In this document: one piece after another, positions 20,205-29,829 of the stretch
Layout of the letters: the number at the start of each line of letters is the position of its first letter
Numbering within the stretch: the stretch's first letter is position 1
NCBI RefSeq assembly: GCF_000006405.1
Contig: NW_003211539.1
Span: 166,175 to 214,208, forward strand
DNA from: Perkinsus marinus ATCC 50983
Lineage: Eukaryota; Perkinsozoa; Perkinsida; Perkinsidae
Direction: 5' to 3'
Length of the DNA stretch: 48,034 bases
Notes under the pieces: generated by a model
Seen by the model: the letters and a program-made list of their open reading frames with translations, nothing else
What the model was told of the DNA's origin: nothing
The model's database searches: none
Program-made: the position numbers and the translations under genes

Positions 20205-21367
20205 GTGCTAGTAGATCCAGTCCGAAGAGCCCTGTGGGCCTGTTCAACTTGTCGTGCTGGCTATTCGAAGCTATATAAGACACGACCCTCCCTGTAATGA
20301 GGTCTCCTTGCTCGAACTCGCTCAGATCACAGAGTAAGGGTGCACCTGTCCCACGCCAGTGCTAGTAGATCCAGTCCGAAGAGCCCTGTGGGCCTGTTCA
20401 ACTTGTCGTGCTGGCTATTCGAAGCTGTATAAGACACGACCCTCCCTGTAATGAGGTCTCCTTGCTCGAACTCGCTCAGATCACAGAGTAAGGGTGCACC
20501 TGTCCCACGCCAGTGCTGGTAGATCCAGTCCGAAGAGCCCGGTGGGCCGGTTCAACTTGTCGTGCTGGCTATTCGAAGCTGTATAAGACACGACCCTCTC
20601 TGTAATGAGGTCTCCTTGCTCGAACTCGCTCAGATCACAGAGTAAGGGTGCACCTGTCCCACGCCAGTGCTAGTAGATCCAGTCCGAAGAGCCCTGTGGG
20701 CCTGTTCAACTTGTCGTGCTGGCTATTCGAAGCTGTATAAGACACGACCCTCCCTGTAATGAGGTCTCCTTGCTCGAACTCGCTCAGATCACAGAGTAAG
20801 GGTGCACCTGTCCCACGCCAGTGCTAGTAGATCCAGTCCGAAGAGCCCTGTGGGCCTGTTCAACTTGTCGTGCTGGCTATTCGAAGCTGTATAAGACACG
20901 ACCCTCTCTGTAATGAGGTCTCCTTGGTCGAACTCGCTCAGATCACAGAGTAAGGGTGCACCTGTCCCACGCCAGTGCTAGTAGATCCAGTCCGAAGAGC
21001 CCTGTGGGCCTGTTCAACTTGTCGTGCTGGCTATTCGAAGCTGTATAAGACACGACCCTCCCTGTAATGAGGTCTCCTTGCTCGAACTCGCTCAGATCAC
21101 AGAGTAAGGGTGCACCTGTCCCACGCCAGTGCTAGTAGATCCAGTCCGAAGAGCCCTGTGGGCCTGTTCAACTTGTCGTGCTGGCTATTCGAAGCTGTAT
21201 AAGACACGACCCTCCCTGTAATGAGGTCTCCTTGCTCGAACTCGCTCAGATCACTGAGTAAGGGTGCACCTGTCCCACGCCAGTGCTAGTAGATCCAGTC
21301 CGAAGAGCCCTGTGGGCCTGTTCAACTTGTCGTGCTGGCTATTCGAAGCTGTATAAGACACGACCCT
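20205..21367. repeat. 154-bp tandem satellite, ~7.5 copies
   Basis: Units begin at 20205, 20359, 20513, 20667, 20821, 20975, 21129 and 21283 (partial). All spacings are exactly 154 bp and units differ by only a few bases (for example CTAGTAG/CTGGTAG, TCCCTG/TCTCTG). Each unit carries a TATAAGA word. The array begins about 90 bp right of element A and ends inside the gag frame of fossil D. Confidence 0.95.
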
Positions 21368-22070
21368 TGAAAATCATGTAACCCCTCTTATCAGTCACAC
21401 CAGAGAATCGGCCTCCCTCTATAACACCAGCAGACTTAGCTTGTTTGCTAATCTTCATGATAACCAAAGGCTCTATCACCAACGACGATTTGGCACTTCG
21501 GTCAGATTTAGTGCTATCGAGCTGTTGTTTGACCTCCTCAACAATACCATGCACTGTATTAGTAGGACCATCCTTGCTGTCATCGCCAGTAGCACCAGTA
21601 GTACCATTTGCATCATGTCTGGTCTTGTGATCAGCGTTGGACTCAAGCTGTGACTTAATACCTGCAATCGACTCCGTCAACGAATCTAGCTCCTTCTTCA
21701 GCTGCCAAGCCCACACAGGTGGGGATTGCTCAGTACTGCTCTTCTTATTGTCATCAGTCAGTACTGGGTCAGACGCCTTGGGAGATACCATAGAGCAATT
21801 GAACCGTTACTTGTTGAACAGAGTGGTCTTTACACAAGAGCTTGAGGTAGTTGCTTCTCGGATGATTGTGCCGATGTATGCAACTCAATACGGCCTTGTT
21901 ACAGATAGCAAGACTTGATTATACACCAATAACTTAAGAGTAACGAATGGGATGGTATAGCTTAGCTAATATCTTAGCTGATACAAACGGGGACAACGGA
22001 GACACAGATGTGCATACCGCAACAGTCTCAACTGACCACAGTTAACATAATATGTTCCCATATCAGCACA
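21339..22070 (-). mobile_element. Element D: truncated LTR retroelement fossil
   Basis: On the minus strand a putative LTR (22070-21867, ends TGTGC...GCACA) is followed by the primer-site-like word ATCATCCGAGAA and then a gag-like frame of 150 codons. That frame starts MVSPKASDPVLTDDNKK and has a coiled-coil-like stretch (LKKELDSLTESIAGIKSQLES). It runs into the 154-bp satellite. The element is incomplete and its second LTR is not seen, so the LTR call rests on its ends and on the primer-site match with element C. Confidence 0.45.
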
Positions 22071-23189
22071 ATATTCATCATATCTAAAGTTGAGATTTCA
22101 ATCCTACTATGATAATCTCACTTTATCAATAACACTCCATTATTTATCAAGAATGAATGTATCACAATCCTTCATGATTAATTGTTGTACAAGATTTTGG
22201 ATAATTATGTCAAGAAACCTTCTCTCATTGAAGTTTATCATGAGAATCGCTGTTATTCACATGTACATGTATGACATTGCTTGCACGCAATTTGCACCTA
22301 CTCTCTTTCGGGGGGGGAAGCTGTTGCAAATAGCGTGCGCCCAAGCAATCTATTGGATTTGACGCCATCCACAAGGCTGTCTCGTGTTCCAGTTCAAGAC
22401 TCTAGTGACTAGAGGGGACTTGAGTTAAGGTATCAAGACCAGCTTATTGAGCAAACCGGGGGAAAATAGTAGCCGTAAACGGCCGTAGGCCGCCGCCACC
22501 CTTTAAGTAGACAAACACCCCAAAAATCGATTTGGTGATGGCGAGACCGCTCCTTGGTGACAGCGAGCCCGCCAAGCCTCATTTTCAGAGACTTCAAATT
22601 TGTGATAAATTCAGGAAATGCTTGTCTCCGATTCATGATTCTTCGTTTCGGCGAGACCCGTAAAAGAGATCGCCGGTTTGATCCCCAGCGAAGGTATTTT
22701 TCCATTGACTATATGATTATGCTCAAATGGTAGGTCATTTTCATCTTCACCAAATGGATTCTCGAGTTCCACTGCGATCTGATTAGGCCCCCAATATCCC
22801 ATATGCGATTATTGATCGCATTATTCTACTCCATTTGAATTATTAGACAACCAGTTTGAGATATTTCGTTTGCCACGAGCTCTCCTTAGGTTCAGGCTGC
22901 CGCCCTGTCGGGCAAAGTGTACATACTAGTGAGAGGCTTGAAGCCAAGGATAGACGCGCCTGGCTCAACAAGTAGACGTCCAGATTGACATGATACATCG
23001 TACACGACATGAATCAGGCGACGGCCTGATGCAATCACTTTGAGTTGATCGGGCCTTATTCAGCTATTGTTGATCGAGTTGATTAGCCCTAAGCCTGATT
23101 CACGCCTACACCACAAATACGTTTCGACGAGTACCAATTGATGTGAACCGTTATACGAGATCGTTGGACTTTCATTGGCACTATTATGA
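22071..23189. other. Spacer with tRNA-like fragment
   Basis: No convincing gene. Near 22650-22690 GCCGGTTTGATCCCCAGC resembles a tRNA T-arm, and a G-run lies at 22311. The two overlapping ~60-90-codon minus frames look like chance. Confidence 0.4.
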
Positions 23190-23346
23190 CTAGTAGCGTC
23201 TCCCTGTACTATCCGAGTTATCTGATCTACAGTAAGCAGACAGTCTAGCATTAGTTCCACCATGCTTTCCACTAAAAGGATTGTGCTCCTCCAGAGAGAT
23301 ATAAACTTCCGCCACCACGCTCCCATTCATAATAGTACCGGAGTAC

Positions 23347-23589
23347 TGTCTTTATCTCCATCGCGATCACTCTGTTGGGAATTAAACTCCACAGTCATAG
23401 GCATGGAAATAGAGTCGAGTGGATAGTGCAAAACGGCAACTGAGGATGTGCGCTTGAGAATAGATGAGACCTCATCAACACAGTCCCCAAGTGATATACG
23501 AATGAATGAATATATACGGGTATATACCATTATCCTCGATCATTCGCCTATCCTGGGCGAGCGCGCTTATCTCTCACCAGGGTGAGACA
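23347..23589 (-). repeat. Element B 3' LTR
   Basis: Read on the plus strand it runs TGTCTTTATC...GGTGAGACA (inverted ends TGTCT/AGACA). It pairs with 27950-28192 with about two mismatches. Confidence 0.92.
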
Positions 23590-25714
23590 CGCCCCCCCTG
23601 CCGAAGTCCCATTCTTCTTCGGTCAAGTGCAGCCACTCCAAGCGAGACTGCCCTTTATCAGCAACATCCCAGACGACCAATACTTTAGTATCTCGATGAT
23701 GCATAATCGTGCTCCAGTGGTACTCCTTCGATCCGTCAATATGGGACAACCGAAATCGCACGCGTGCACCCACTAAAGTCGGACCGCACTCGCCGTCTTC
23801 ACCCGAGAAATCAATCGAATCTCCATCAGGGATTCCGCGGATCCTCAGCGGGAGAAGGTTATAGTGCGATTCCATCGTTATTCGCTCGATCGCTCGATCG
23901 CTATGGGTCTTCGTCCACAACACATTATAACGTCGGTCGCTGATCGGTCTCACTACCCATCCACAACGCCACTGCGGCTTATCCTTGGAACGGGGTGCGA
24001 AGATCATAACGGCATCCCCTGCCAGGAATCCCCCACCTTTCCGTCCAAAGCGACGATCCTCCATTCGGATCTGACGCCGTTGTGATGGCCAATATATTGA
24101 CATGAAGGATCGCAGGAAGAATAGCCGCCGCTGACCAAGCGAGTCACACGAAAACCCCTGCTCGACGCAACTGCCGCCCTCTCGAGTATATCCATAACGG
24201 AGATGGTCTGGGGTGAGGACTCCTAATCGACCATCGCTGGTGATATCCGCCTGTGTGAGTGGCCTTCTATTCAATATCCAACACACCTCATCGGCGAAGT
24301 CCTGCTTGGTGGTGGAAGTCCAATCTCCATGAATGCGGAATCGCCTCTGCAACAGCACCCTCGATACCTTCAAAGCTATCCTATGATGAGTCTCTACTCC
24401 TGTTGACCATGGGGCTCGTGGATCTGCTGCCATCACCGATATTCCGAACGATCTCACCGCTTCCGCATATGGCCTCGTTGCCACTGCTCCATCAGCCAAC
24501 AGGTGGCGAAATCCGCCTTCCCTCTTCTGAGCTCGGGCTGTAGCTTCCGCCAGGTTACCGCTGTCGAGCCCCTCGATCACAATCCACAGACAATGCCGAG
24601 TCAGCAGACAGAAAAAGGACATAAATATCAGATCACTGTTCACCTTGATGACATCAGCAGCTACGGCATAGTAGGGAGGACGACTCTTCAACATCATCTT
24701 ATCCAACTTGAGCTCCGGGTCTTGGGATCCCGGTCCTGCCACTCCCCTGGGTTGGCTCCACAGCCTTCTTGCCGATAGCAACTGGCATATCACGCAGGTG
24801 TTGATTTCATCTCGCGCTGCCCCACGTAACGCTGGACTGGTGAATCCCATCTGATGAACTTTCTCCACCGTGGCCGCCACCCCAGGGTGGACGGCCAAGC
24901 GGTGAGCCGCTTTCACAAGCCTTGTCCTGAACGGACCCGCTCTCTTCGGGACGACATAGCACCATTTACAAGTCCCGTATAGCATAGGTAACCGGAGACG
25001 AACCACTCCGTGAGGGTCCTCTGCGTGCCTCCTGTCCTCAAGCTGCTCCTTGCGCTCAGCCGACGACCAGTGCACAGCCTGGATGGCTCTGACGTAACTT
25101 GATTGATCTTCTTCCGAGTATTGCCATGGATATTCGTTGATGCTCCCACCCGCCTTCCAGCAGCGTAGACACCATCTAAGATTCGCCCAGCGGTCGAATA
25201 CAGCCTCAATGTCCCAACAGTCCTCTACAACTCGTTCAGTCAAAGGCCTGAGATGATCCCGCAACTCCGGCGCTGAGTCCACCGATATACGGCACAGACG
25301 ATCGTGAACGATTTTTCCATCAATCGTTGGTGGTAGATCCCCCAGCCGGCAGATTAGGTCATCGACTATGCCCGCTGAGGCCTTCGGAGAGTCTAGATGA
25401 TCCTGCAAGACCTTCCCCAACGAGCATGTCGGAGATAGAGTACCGCATCGCCGCTCGAGAAGTCTCGACAACCCATCGGCTCTTACGTTCAGAATCCCTG
25501 GGACATGGCAGATCGTCACGCTAGCTAGAGTTCTAGCCATTTCTAGTTCCTCCTCTATAACCGATGCCAGCCGCTGGATTGCCCTGGCTTCGAGAGCTCT
25601 GGACGGTCTCTTGCCGGAAGACCATTGCACCGTAGAGACGTTATCACTCCTAACAGTCAGGCTACATGTTCTCCCAGGCGATCTCGAGTGGTAATAATAC
25701 TCCAAGAAGCTCAC
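23567..25714 (-). CDS. Element B RNase H-like and integrase frame
   Basis: 715 residues. An RNase H-like segment (VRSDNVSTVQW...HVPGILNVRADGLSR) is followed by an integrase with an H2C2 zinc region (HRLAVHPG...CVICQL). Core words include VAADVIKV, PRAPWSTGVETHHR and NRRPLTQADI, and a C-terminal domain resembles the one BEL/Pao elements carry. The end of the frame extends into the LTR. Confidence 0.7.
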   Translation of the reverse strand: MSFLEYYYHSRSPGRTCSLTVRSDNVSTVQWSSGKRPSRALEARAIQRLASVIEEELEMARTLASVTICHVPGILNVRADGLSRLLERRCGTLSPTCSLGKVLQDHLDSPKASAGIVDDLICRLGDLPPTIDGKIVHDRLCRISVDSAPELRDHLRPLTERVVEDCWDIEAVFDRWANLRWCLRCWKAGGSINEYPWQYSEEDQSSYVRAIQAVHWSSAERKEQLEDRRHAEDPHGVVRLRLPMLYGTCKWCYVVPKRAGPFRTRLVKAAHRLAVHPGVAATVEKVHQMGFTSPALRGAARDEINTCVICQLLSARRLWSQPRGVAGPGSQDPELKLDKMMLKSRPPYYAVAADVIKVNSDLIFMSFFCLLTRHCLWIVIEGLDSGNLAEATARAQKREGGFRHLLADGAVATRPYAEAVRSFGISVMAADPRAPWSTGVETHHRIALKVSRVLLQRRFRIHGDWTSTTKQDFADEVCWILNRRPLTQADITSDGRLGVLTPDHLRYGYTREGGSCVEQGFSCDSLGQRRLFFLRSFMSIYWPSQRRQIRMEDRRFGRKGGGFLAGDAVMIFAPRSKDKPQWRCGWVVRPISDRRYNVLWTKTHSDRAIERITMESHYNLLPLRIRGIPDGDSIDFSGEDGECGPTLVGARVRFRLSHIDGSKEYHWSTIMHHRDTKVLVVWDVADKGQSRLEWLHLTEEEWDFGRGGVSHPGER

Positions 25715-26202
25715 GGTGAACTGTAGACCCCGCCATAGACCGATGAGTTCCCGGCTGGGCCCACTGTGGGTGCTTTCGGCTTCTTAAGCGACACATGAAC
25801 TCTGATCTTGCGATTGATTGCACACTTAGACCCATCAGCCAATTCTACCCAGCGATTCGTGGGCTCAGTTGGAAAAGTGGTCTCGCACTCATTAGACGAA
25901 ATCCAGTAGGATCTCCCCGCTCCCGGATCACAAATAGCCGTGACGTCCGTTTGCCGCTTAGATGGATCACTACTCGAAATCAAGTCACAGACCACTGTCA
26001 GCTCAGGAGGAATTTCCAGCTGCAAAGAGCACACTTTATCGTGGATAGGACTCCCGATCTGTCCAACGACGGACCCTATCAGGACCTCATTGATAACCGT
26101 GGCCTTCTTACTTTCTTCCTGAGACTGGTTTCGCTCTTCTGACATCTTCGTGAGCTCGGATTCGGACTTGAGTGTGTAAGGGGTTTCAGTTCCGGCCGAC
26201 AT
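25711..26202 (-). CDS. Element B protease-containing frame
   Basis: 163 residues with an aspartic-protease-like word TAICDPGAGRSYW at ~90-100. It sits after gag, as expected for the pro region. Part of a broken fossil element. Confidence 0.55.
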   Translation of the reverse strand: MSAGTETPYTLKSESELTKMSEERNQSQEESKKATVINEVLIGSVVGQIGSPIHDKVCSLQLEIPPELTVVCDLISSSDPSKRQTDVTAICDPGAGRSYWISSNECETTFPTEPTNRWVELADGSKCAINRKIRVHVSLKKPKAPTVGPAGNSSVYGGVYSSP

Positions 26203-26225
26203 TGTCCCCCTTGGACATGTCGGCC

Positions 26226-28034
26226 TTACTCGTTTCCCGAACGAGCTCGGAACTGGAACGGACGGATGGAGTACTCCTGCTTGGCTGAGCTCTTCTCCAC
26301 CGCTGCCTTTCCCTTCGTCACTTCCGTGTACCCGATCAATGCTAATGGTTGCTTCTTGCCCCTAATGAACTTGATAATGTCTGGATCGAGCTCCCGTTTT
26401 ATCGCCTCCGAGTCGAGCCTCTTCTCCGATGACTGTGACCGGATCACGTACACGAGAGCGTATCCCTTCGCCCACGAGTCCAATGGAATCTTTCCTTTGG
26501 AGCCATCCTTCTGGGTCGCTACTTGAGAGTTCCCTTCCCGTGCCTTCTTCTCATCAGCATAAGCGACCCTATCTGCTGATTGCGATGACGGATCAGCACT
26601 CTCTATGGTACGGCATACGTCCCGAATGATATCACTGACGGACATCTGCTCCGCATGGCTAGGGTCGAAGCTTGGCACAAATGGTAGTAGAATCTCCCAA
26701 TCACAGTCCATCGCCATCCTCCTCGACATAGCCGAGGCCAAGCCCACCGTCTGCTTGATCTCCCTAATGACCTCGGTGGCAATGCGCGGTGGTAGAGTGC
26801 CAATGATGTGCTTCACTACTCGACGTGTCTCACTCCTATCTTGGCCATAGGCTGCCTCCAGAGCATGCATGATTGCCTCGCACTTCTCCAGAAAGGCATC
26901 GACCTCCACTGGGGAGGAGAACTTAAGTTGTCGAAGAAGTTTTGCCAACTCGTCGACTATGGCCGATCTTCGCCCATATCGCCTAATGACACTGTGACGG
27001 ACATGTTCCCATGACCATCCGAGCTTCCTTGCTGCTCTCTTGGCACTATTCTGTATGGCACCATCCGGCAAAGTCCTCAAGAAGGCTTCGATACACGAGA
27101 CGTGTACATCACCATAAGGTCTGAATTGTCGGCCTTGACCTTCGCCCACAAAAATACCGATCCTTGCCTCCACGAAGATGTTCTCACAGACATCAAAATG
27201 GGCCGCGAGTTCTAGAGCCTCAGTACATTTGGGAAGCTTCAACCGGGACGGATCCATCCCTTTAGGACCCGAGGCACCTCTCAGCTCATAAGCGCCATCT
27301 CCTGGCTGTGGCCGATGTGCAGTTCCTGTCACTGTCAGATCCCCACTCGGTGGCGATGAGAGTATATGAGCCCTCGATATCTCTCGACATGGCACCCCAC
27401 TGTGAAACCCGCTCCTCGTCAAAGGCGCATAGGCCATCGAGGTTCCCACATCCACATGTGATTGGGACGGAGGTATTGCATACAAGACCGCTGGCGCCGA
27501 ATCGCCTCGTGGTGGGACTGATGCCCTCGCCGGAGAGTTCGGATCCACGTCCTGTTCAATCCCATCTGAGCCCTTGATGGAAAACAAGCCTATCGATGAC
27601 TGTTTATGTAGTTGCTTTGATGCTTTCGAGCTCACACTGGATCCACCATGTGAAGATCGAAGAGCCACTGCTAGTGCGGCCCCCTCCAACTCGTCAATAT
27701 CCGCTTGGATTCTTCGCAAACGATCCAGATGCAGTGATTCACGTGAAGCCAAGCTCATAAGCTCTTCGGGGGGATCTCCTTCGTCCGGTACGATGATATT
27801 CTTCATCATTTCCCTGACATCATTCACCCTTCCCTGGACCCTGCCACGTTCCACACGGAGCTTGAATAGCTCTTTCTGACGAGCTATCTCTAGAGTCTCG
27901 ATCGTAGCTGACCCTTGTGCCGTCTTTGCCTCTGCCACAGCTGTCACCATGTCTTTATCTCCATCGCGATCACTCTGTTGGGAATTAAACTCCACAGTCA
28001 TAGGCATGGAAATAGAGTCGAGTGGATAGTGCAA
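26226..28034 (-). CDS. gag: Element B Gag-like protein
   Basis: 602 residues. The open frame begins inside the 5' LTR (MHYPLDSISMPM), passes through the primer-site region and continues into a coiled-coil-like stretch (~residues 45-110). A Ser/Pro-rich linker and an alpha-helical Gag-type core follow (~290-480, with the LPKCTEALELAAHFD and WSWEHVRHSVIRRYGRR regions). No zinc knuckle is seen. A Met just after the LTR (MVTAVAEAK) is an alternative start. The role is inferred from position and helical content only. Confidence 0.7.
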   Translation of the reverse strand: MHYPLDSISMPMTVEFNSQQSDRDGDKDMVTAVAEAKTAQGSATIETLEIARQKELFKLRVERGRVQGRVNDVREMMKNIIVPDEGDPPEELMSLASRESLHLDRLRRIQADIDELEGAALAVALRSSHGGSSVSSKASKQLHKQSSIGLFSIKGSDGIEQDVDPNSPARASVPPRGDSAPAVLYAIPPSQSHVDVGTSMAYAPLTRSGFHSGVPCREISRAHILSSPPSGDLTVTGTAHRPQPGDGAYELRGASGPKGMDPSRLKLPKCTEALELAAHFDVCENIFVEARIGIFVGEGQGRQFRPYGDVHVSCIEAFLRTLPDGAIQNSAKRAARKLGWSWEHVRHSVIRRYGRRSAIVDELAKLLRQLKFSSPVEVDAFLEKCEAIMHALEAAYGQDRSETRRVVKHIIGTLPPRIATEVIREIKQTVGLASAMSRRMAMDCDWEILLPFVPSFDPSHAEQMSVSDIIRDVCRTIESADPSSQSADRVAYADEKKAREGNSQVATQKDGSKGKIPLDSWAKGYALVYVIRSQSSEKRLDSEAIKRELDPDIIKFIRGKKQPLALIGYTEVTKGKAAVEKSSAKQEYSIRPFQFRARSGNE

Positions 28035-28192
28035 AACGGCAACTGAGGAGGTGCGCTTGAGAATAGATGAGACCTCATCAACACAGTCCCCAAGTGATAT
28101 ACGAATGAATGAATATATACGGGTATATACAATTATCCTCGATCATTCGCCTATCCTGGGCGAGCGCGCTTATCTCTCACCAGGGTGAGACA
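27950..28192 (-). repeat. Element B 5' LTR
   Basis: This is the partner of 23347-23589. On the minus strand it is followed directly by TGGTGACAGCTGTGG, a standard TGG-type primer-binding site. Confidence 0.92.
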
Positions 28193-28493
28193 TACCCTCT
28201 GAGCGAACATTTGGGTGAGTAGTGATCTTGCCCATCGGAACGGATCATGTCTACATCAGTGATACTGTCACCACTCGGAAACAGGTAACCGGTGTCGAAC
28301 ACACCACGAAAATAAGACTGGCATACAGAGGAAATGACTTCCAAATGCAATCGATTATCTGGGCGCGCGCGAAGAGCCGCGATATCACGCGCGTGCTTTT
28401 TACTGGAATAACTCGCCTCACGTTTGAAGTTAATTCGCATATCTTTCTCGTCATTAAGCATTCCATCAGCTTCGAATGTAACACAATTGTTTA

Positions 28494-29402
28494 ATGGGAG
28501 GCATCCTGACGTCCAGCCTGCCTGGAAACCACACCACTGAGCCTTTACCAGAACTGTCTGCTGCTTTATCCGAGTTGCAGAAGAAGCTGCACTTCGGGGG
28601 ACTTGTGTCCCCACCTGGTGGCCTTGGTTACCGACTGGCCGATGGTGACTGGTGTGAGGAGGTGAAAAGCAAACAGACCGTCCCGACTGATATAGCAGCG
28701 GTCACGACATCTAAAGATTTACGCGAACTATTGGTCGTGATTGATTACTGCAATTCTGAGGCGTTATCCATCGCCCTCATAGGAGATGCTCGAGAGCTTC
28801 TAGCATCATCCCCTATCCATGAAGCGTCTCACAGAACCCTCGTTGGTTATTCTATAGCGGCCTCATCGAAGTTCATCATGGTGAGGACGGACAGTGACAC
28901 TGGCCACCGACGACTCCATATTGGTATCTCAACGCCAGCGACAGATGTCCAGCGTTGTCTCCGAAAACTAGGACTGTGTTTTCCGGTGTCACATTGCTCA
29001 CCGTTATCTATGCGGCAATCGTACTTAAAGGAGATCCGTATGGTAAATGTTGCCGACCGAAACTGTGGATACTCTGCGATATATGGTACTGACCTATTTC
29101 AAACCTTCCAGCGCACAGGGTCAATTATACTTGGTAGATCTACGGGAGAAGGTACCTCTCACAACAAATATGAAATCAGCCACGTTATATATGAAGTGGT
29201 GTTGGATCTGAAAGAGCTTATCGATTTCTATACCAGGCAGGAGCGCTCAGATGAGGCTTGCCTACAACCTCAGGCATCCACGGATGGGGCCTTTCGGTTC
29301 CTCATTATCCAGGCCGCAAGTTTCAATGAGGATAAAGTAGGTGCTCTTGGTTTACAGCTTTTAAGCACGGCTTTCTCCTCAGGCTATCCGAGATGCTGGT
29401 AG
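28494..29402 (+). CDS. Unrecognised 302-residue protein
   Basis: One open frame from ATG 28494 with balanced composition and no repeats. I see no signal peptide or membrane segment. Motifs such as GYSIAASSKFIMVRTDSD, GYSAIYGTDLFQTFQR and LDLKELIDFYTRQ suggest a folded globular protein, but I cannot place it in a family. It is divergent from the minus-strand frame broken by element B (gap of a few tens of bases), so the two may share a promoter region. Further exons are possible downstream. Confidence 0.5.
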   Translation: MGGILTSSLPGNHTTEPLPELSAALSELQKKLHFGGLVSPPGGLGYRLADGDWCEEVKSKQTVPTDIAAVTTSKDLRELLVVIDYCNSEALSIALIGDARELLASSPIHEASHRTLVGYSIAASSKFIMVRTDSDTGHRRLHIGISTPATDVQRCLRKLGLCFPVSHCSPLSMRQSYLKEIRMVNVADRNCGYSAIYGTDLFQTFQRTGSIILGRSTGEGTSHNKYEISHVIYEVVLDLKELIDFYTRQERSDEACLQPQASTDGAFRFLIIQAASFNEDKVGALGLQLLSTAFSSGYPRCW

Positions 29403-29829
29403 CCCGGATTCGGATAAGAGCACTCTATCTATTGAAGTGAGTTGATGTTCCCCTGCGGATTCTCATGGTTTTTAGCCGTCCAATACTCTAATTCAGATTC
29501 ATGGGGCATCCACAACATCTCTCTGAGTGATTGAAGCAACCTCTACATCGTTCGATCTCTCGTTTCGAGAGTCCTTATCGTTATTAGCTGTGCACATTTC
29601 GCCACATTTAGCCGCTTACTAGTTTATCGATTATCCTTTTGAAATGATCAATTATCCCTTTGTGTTGGGTAAATTTGCGGAGTAGAAAACAACGTTAGTG
29701 AGAGCATTAATATTGAATACTTTAATGGACACAACCCCGTACCAGAATCTCGGCATCTTATTGCTGAAGTTCAATCCCTTCTTCTGTGGTGTTCTTAGCT
29801 ACGTAATTGGAAAACAAAGTAAGGTAGTC
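29403..29829. other. Spacer before the minisatellite
   Basis: No convincing gene. An ATG at 29730 opens MDTTPYQNLGILLLKFNPFF, but its frame stops at the first repeat unit, one base out of the Thr/Ser frame. Confidence 0.4.

Larger units (their letters stand above)
23347..28192 (-). mobile_element. Element B: BEL/Pao-like LTR element, broken
   Basis: It has 243-bp LTRs at both ends with about two differences, so it is young. The parts recognised on the minus strand are a gag-like frame, a protease, an RNase H-like region and an integrase. A TGGTGACAGC primer site touches the 5' LTR. Flanking sequence shares only GTA, an unusually short target duplication. The element is incomplete, with roughly one or two breaks. 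BEL/Pao is favoured by the integrase tail (NRRPLT...LTPDHLRYG, then a GD-V-W-G-V segment). Confidence 0.85.
23190..28484 (-). pseudogene. Host-type gene split by element B
   Basis: Right of the element, minus-strand codons from about 28484 to 28193 read DGMLNDEKDMRINFK...VISSVCQSYFRGVFDTGYLFPSGD...CSLRGY. Left of it, 23346-23190 reads SGTIMNGSVVAEVYISLEEH...SDNSDSTGRRY and a stop. The two halves share one frame once the element and the 3-bp GTA copy are set aside. The frame totals about 150 codons from the Met in GMLNDE. I recognise no family. It is head-to-head with the frame at 28494. The start and possible upstream exons are uncertain. Confidence 0.5.

Noticed and set aside
20112-21367. 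154-bp array as a CRISPR array
   Set aside because: Whole units are identical with no spacer part that varies, and the setting is eukaryotic.
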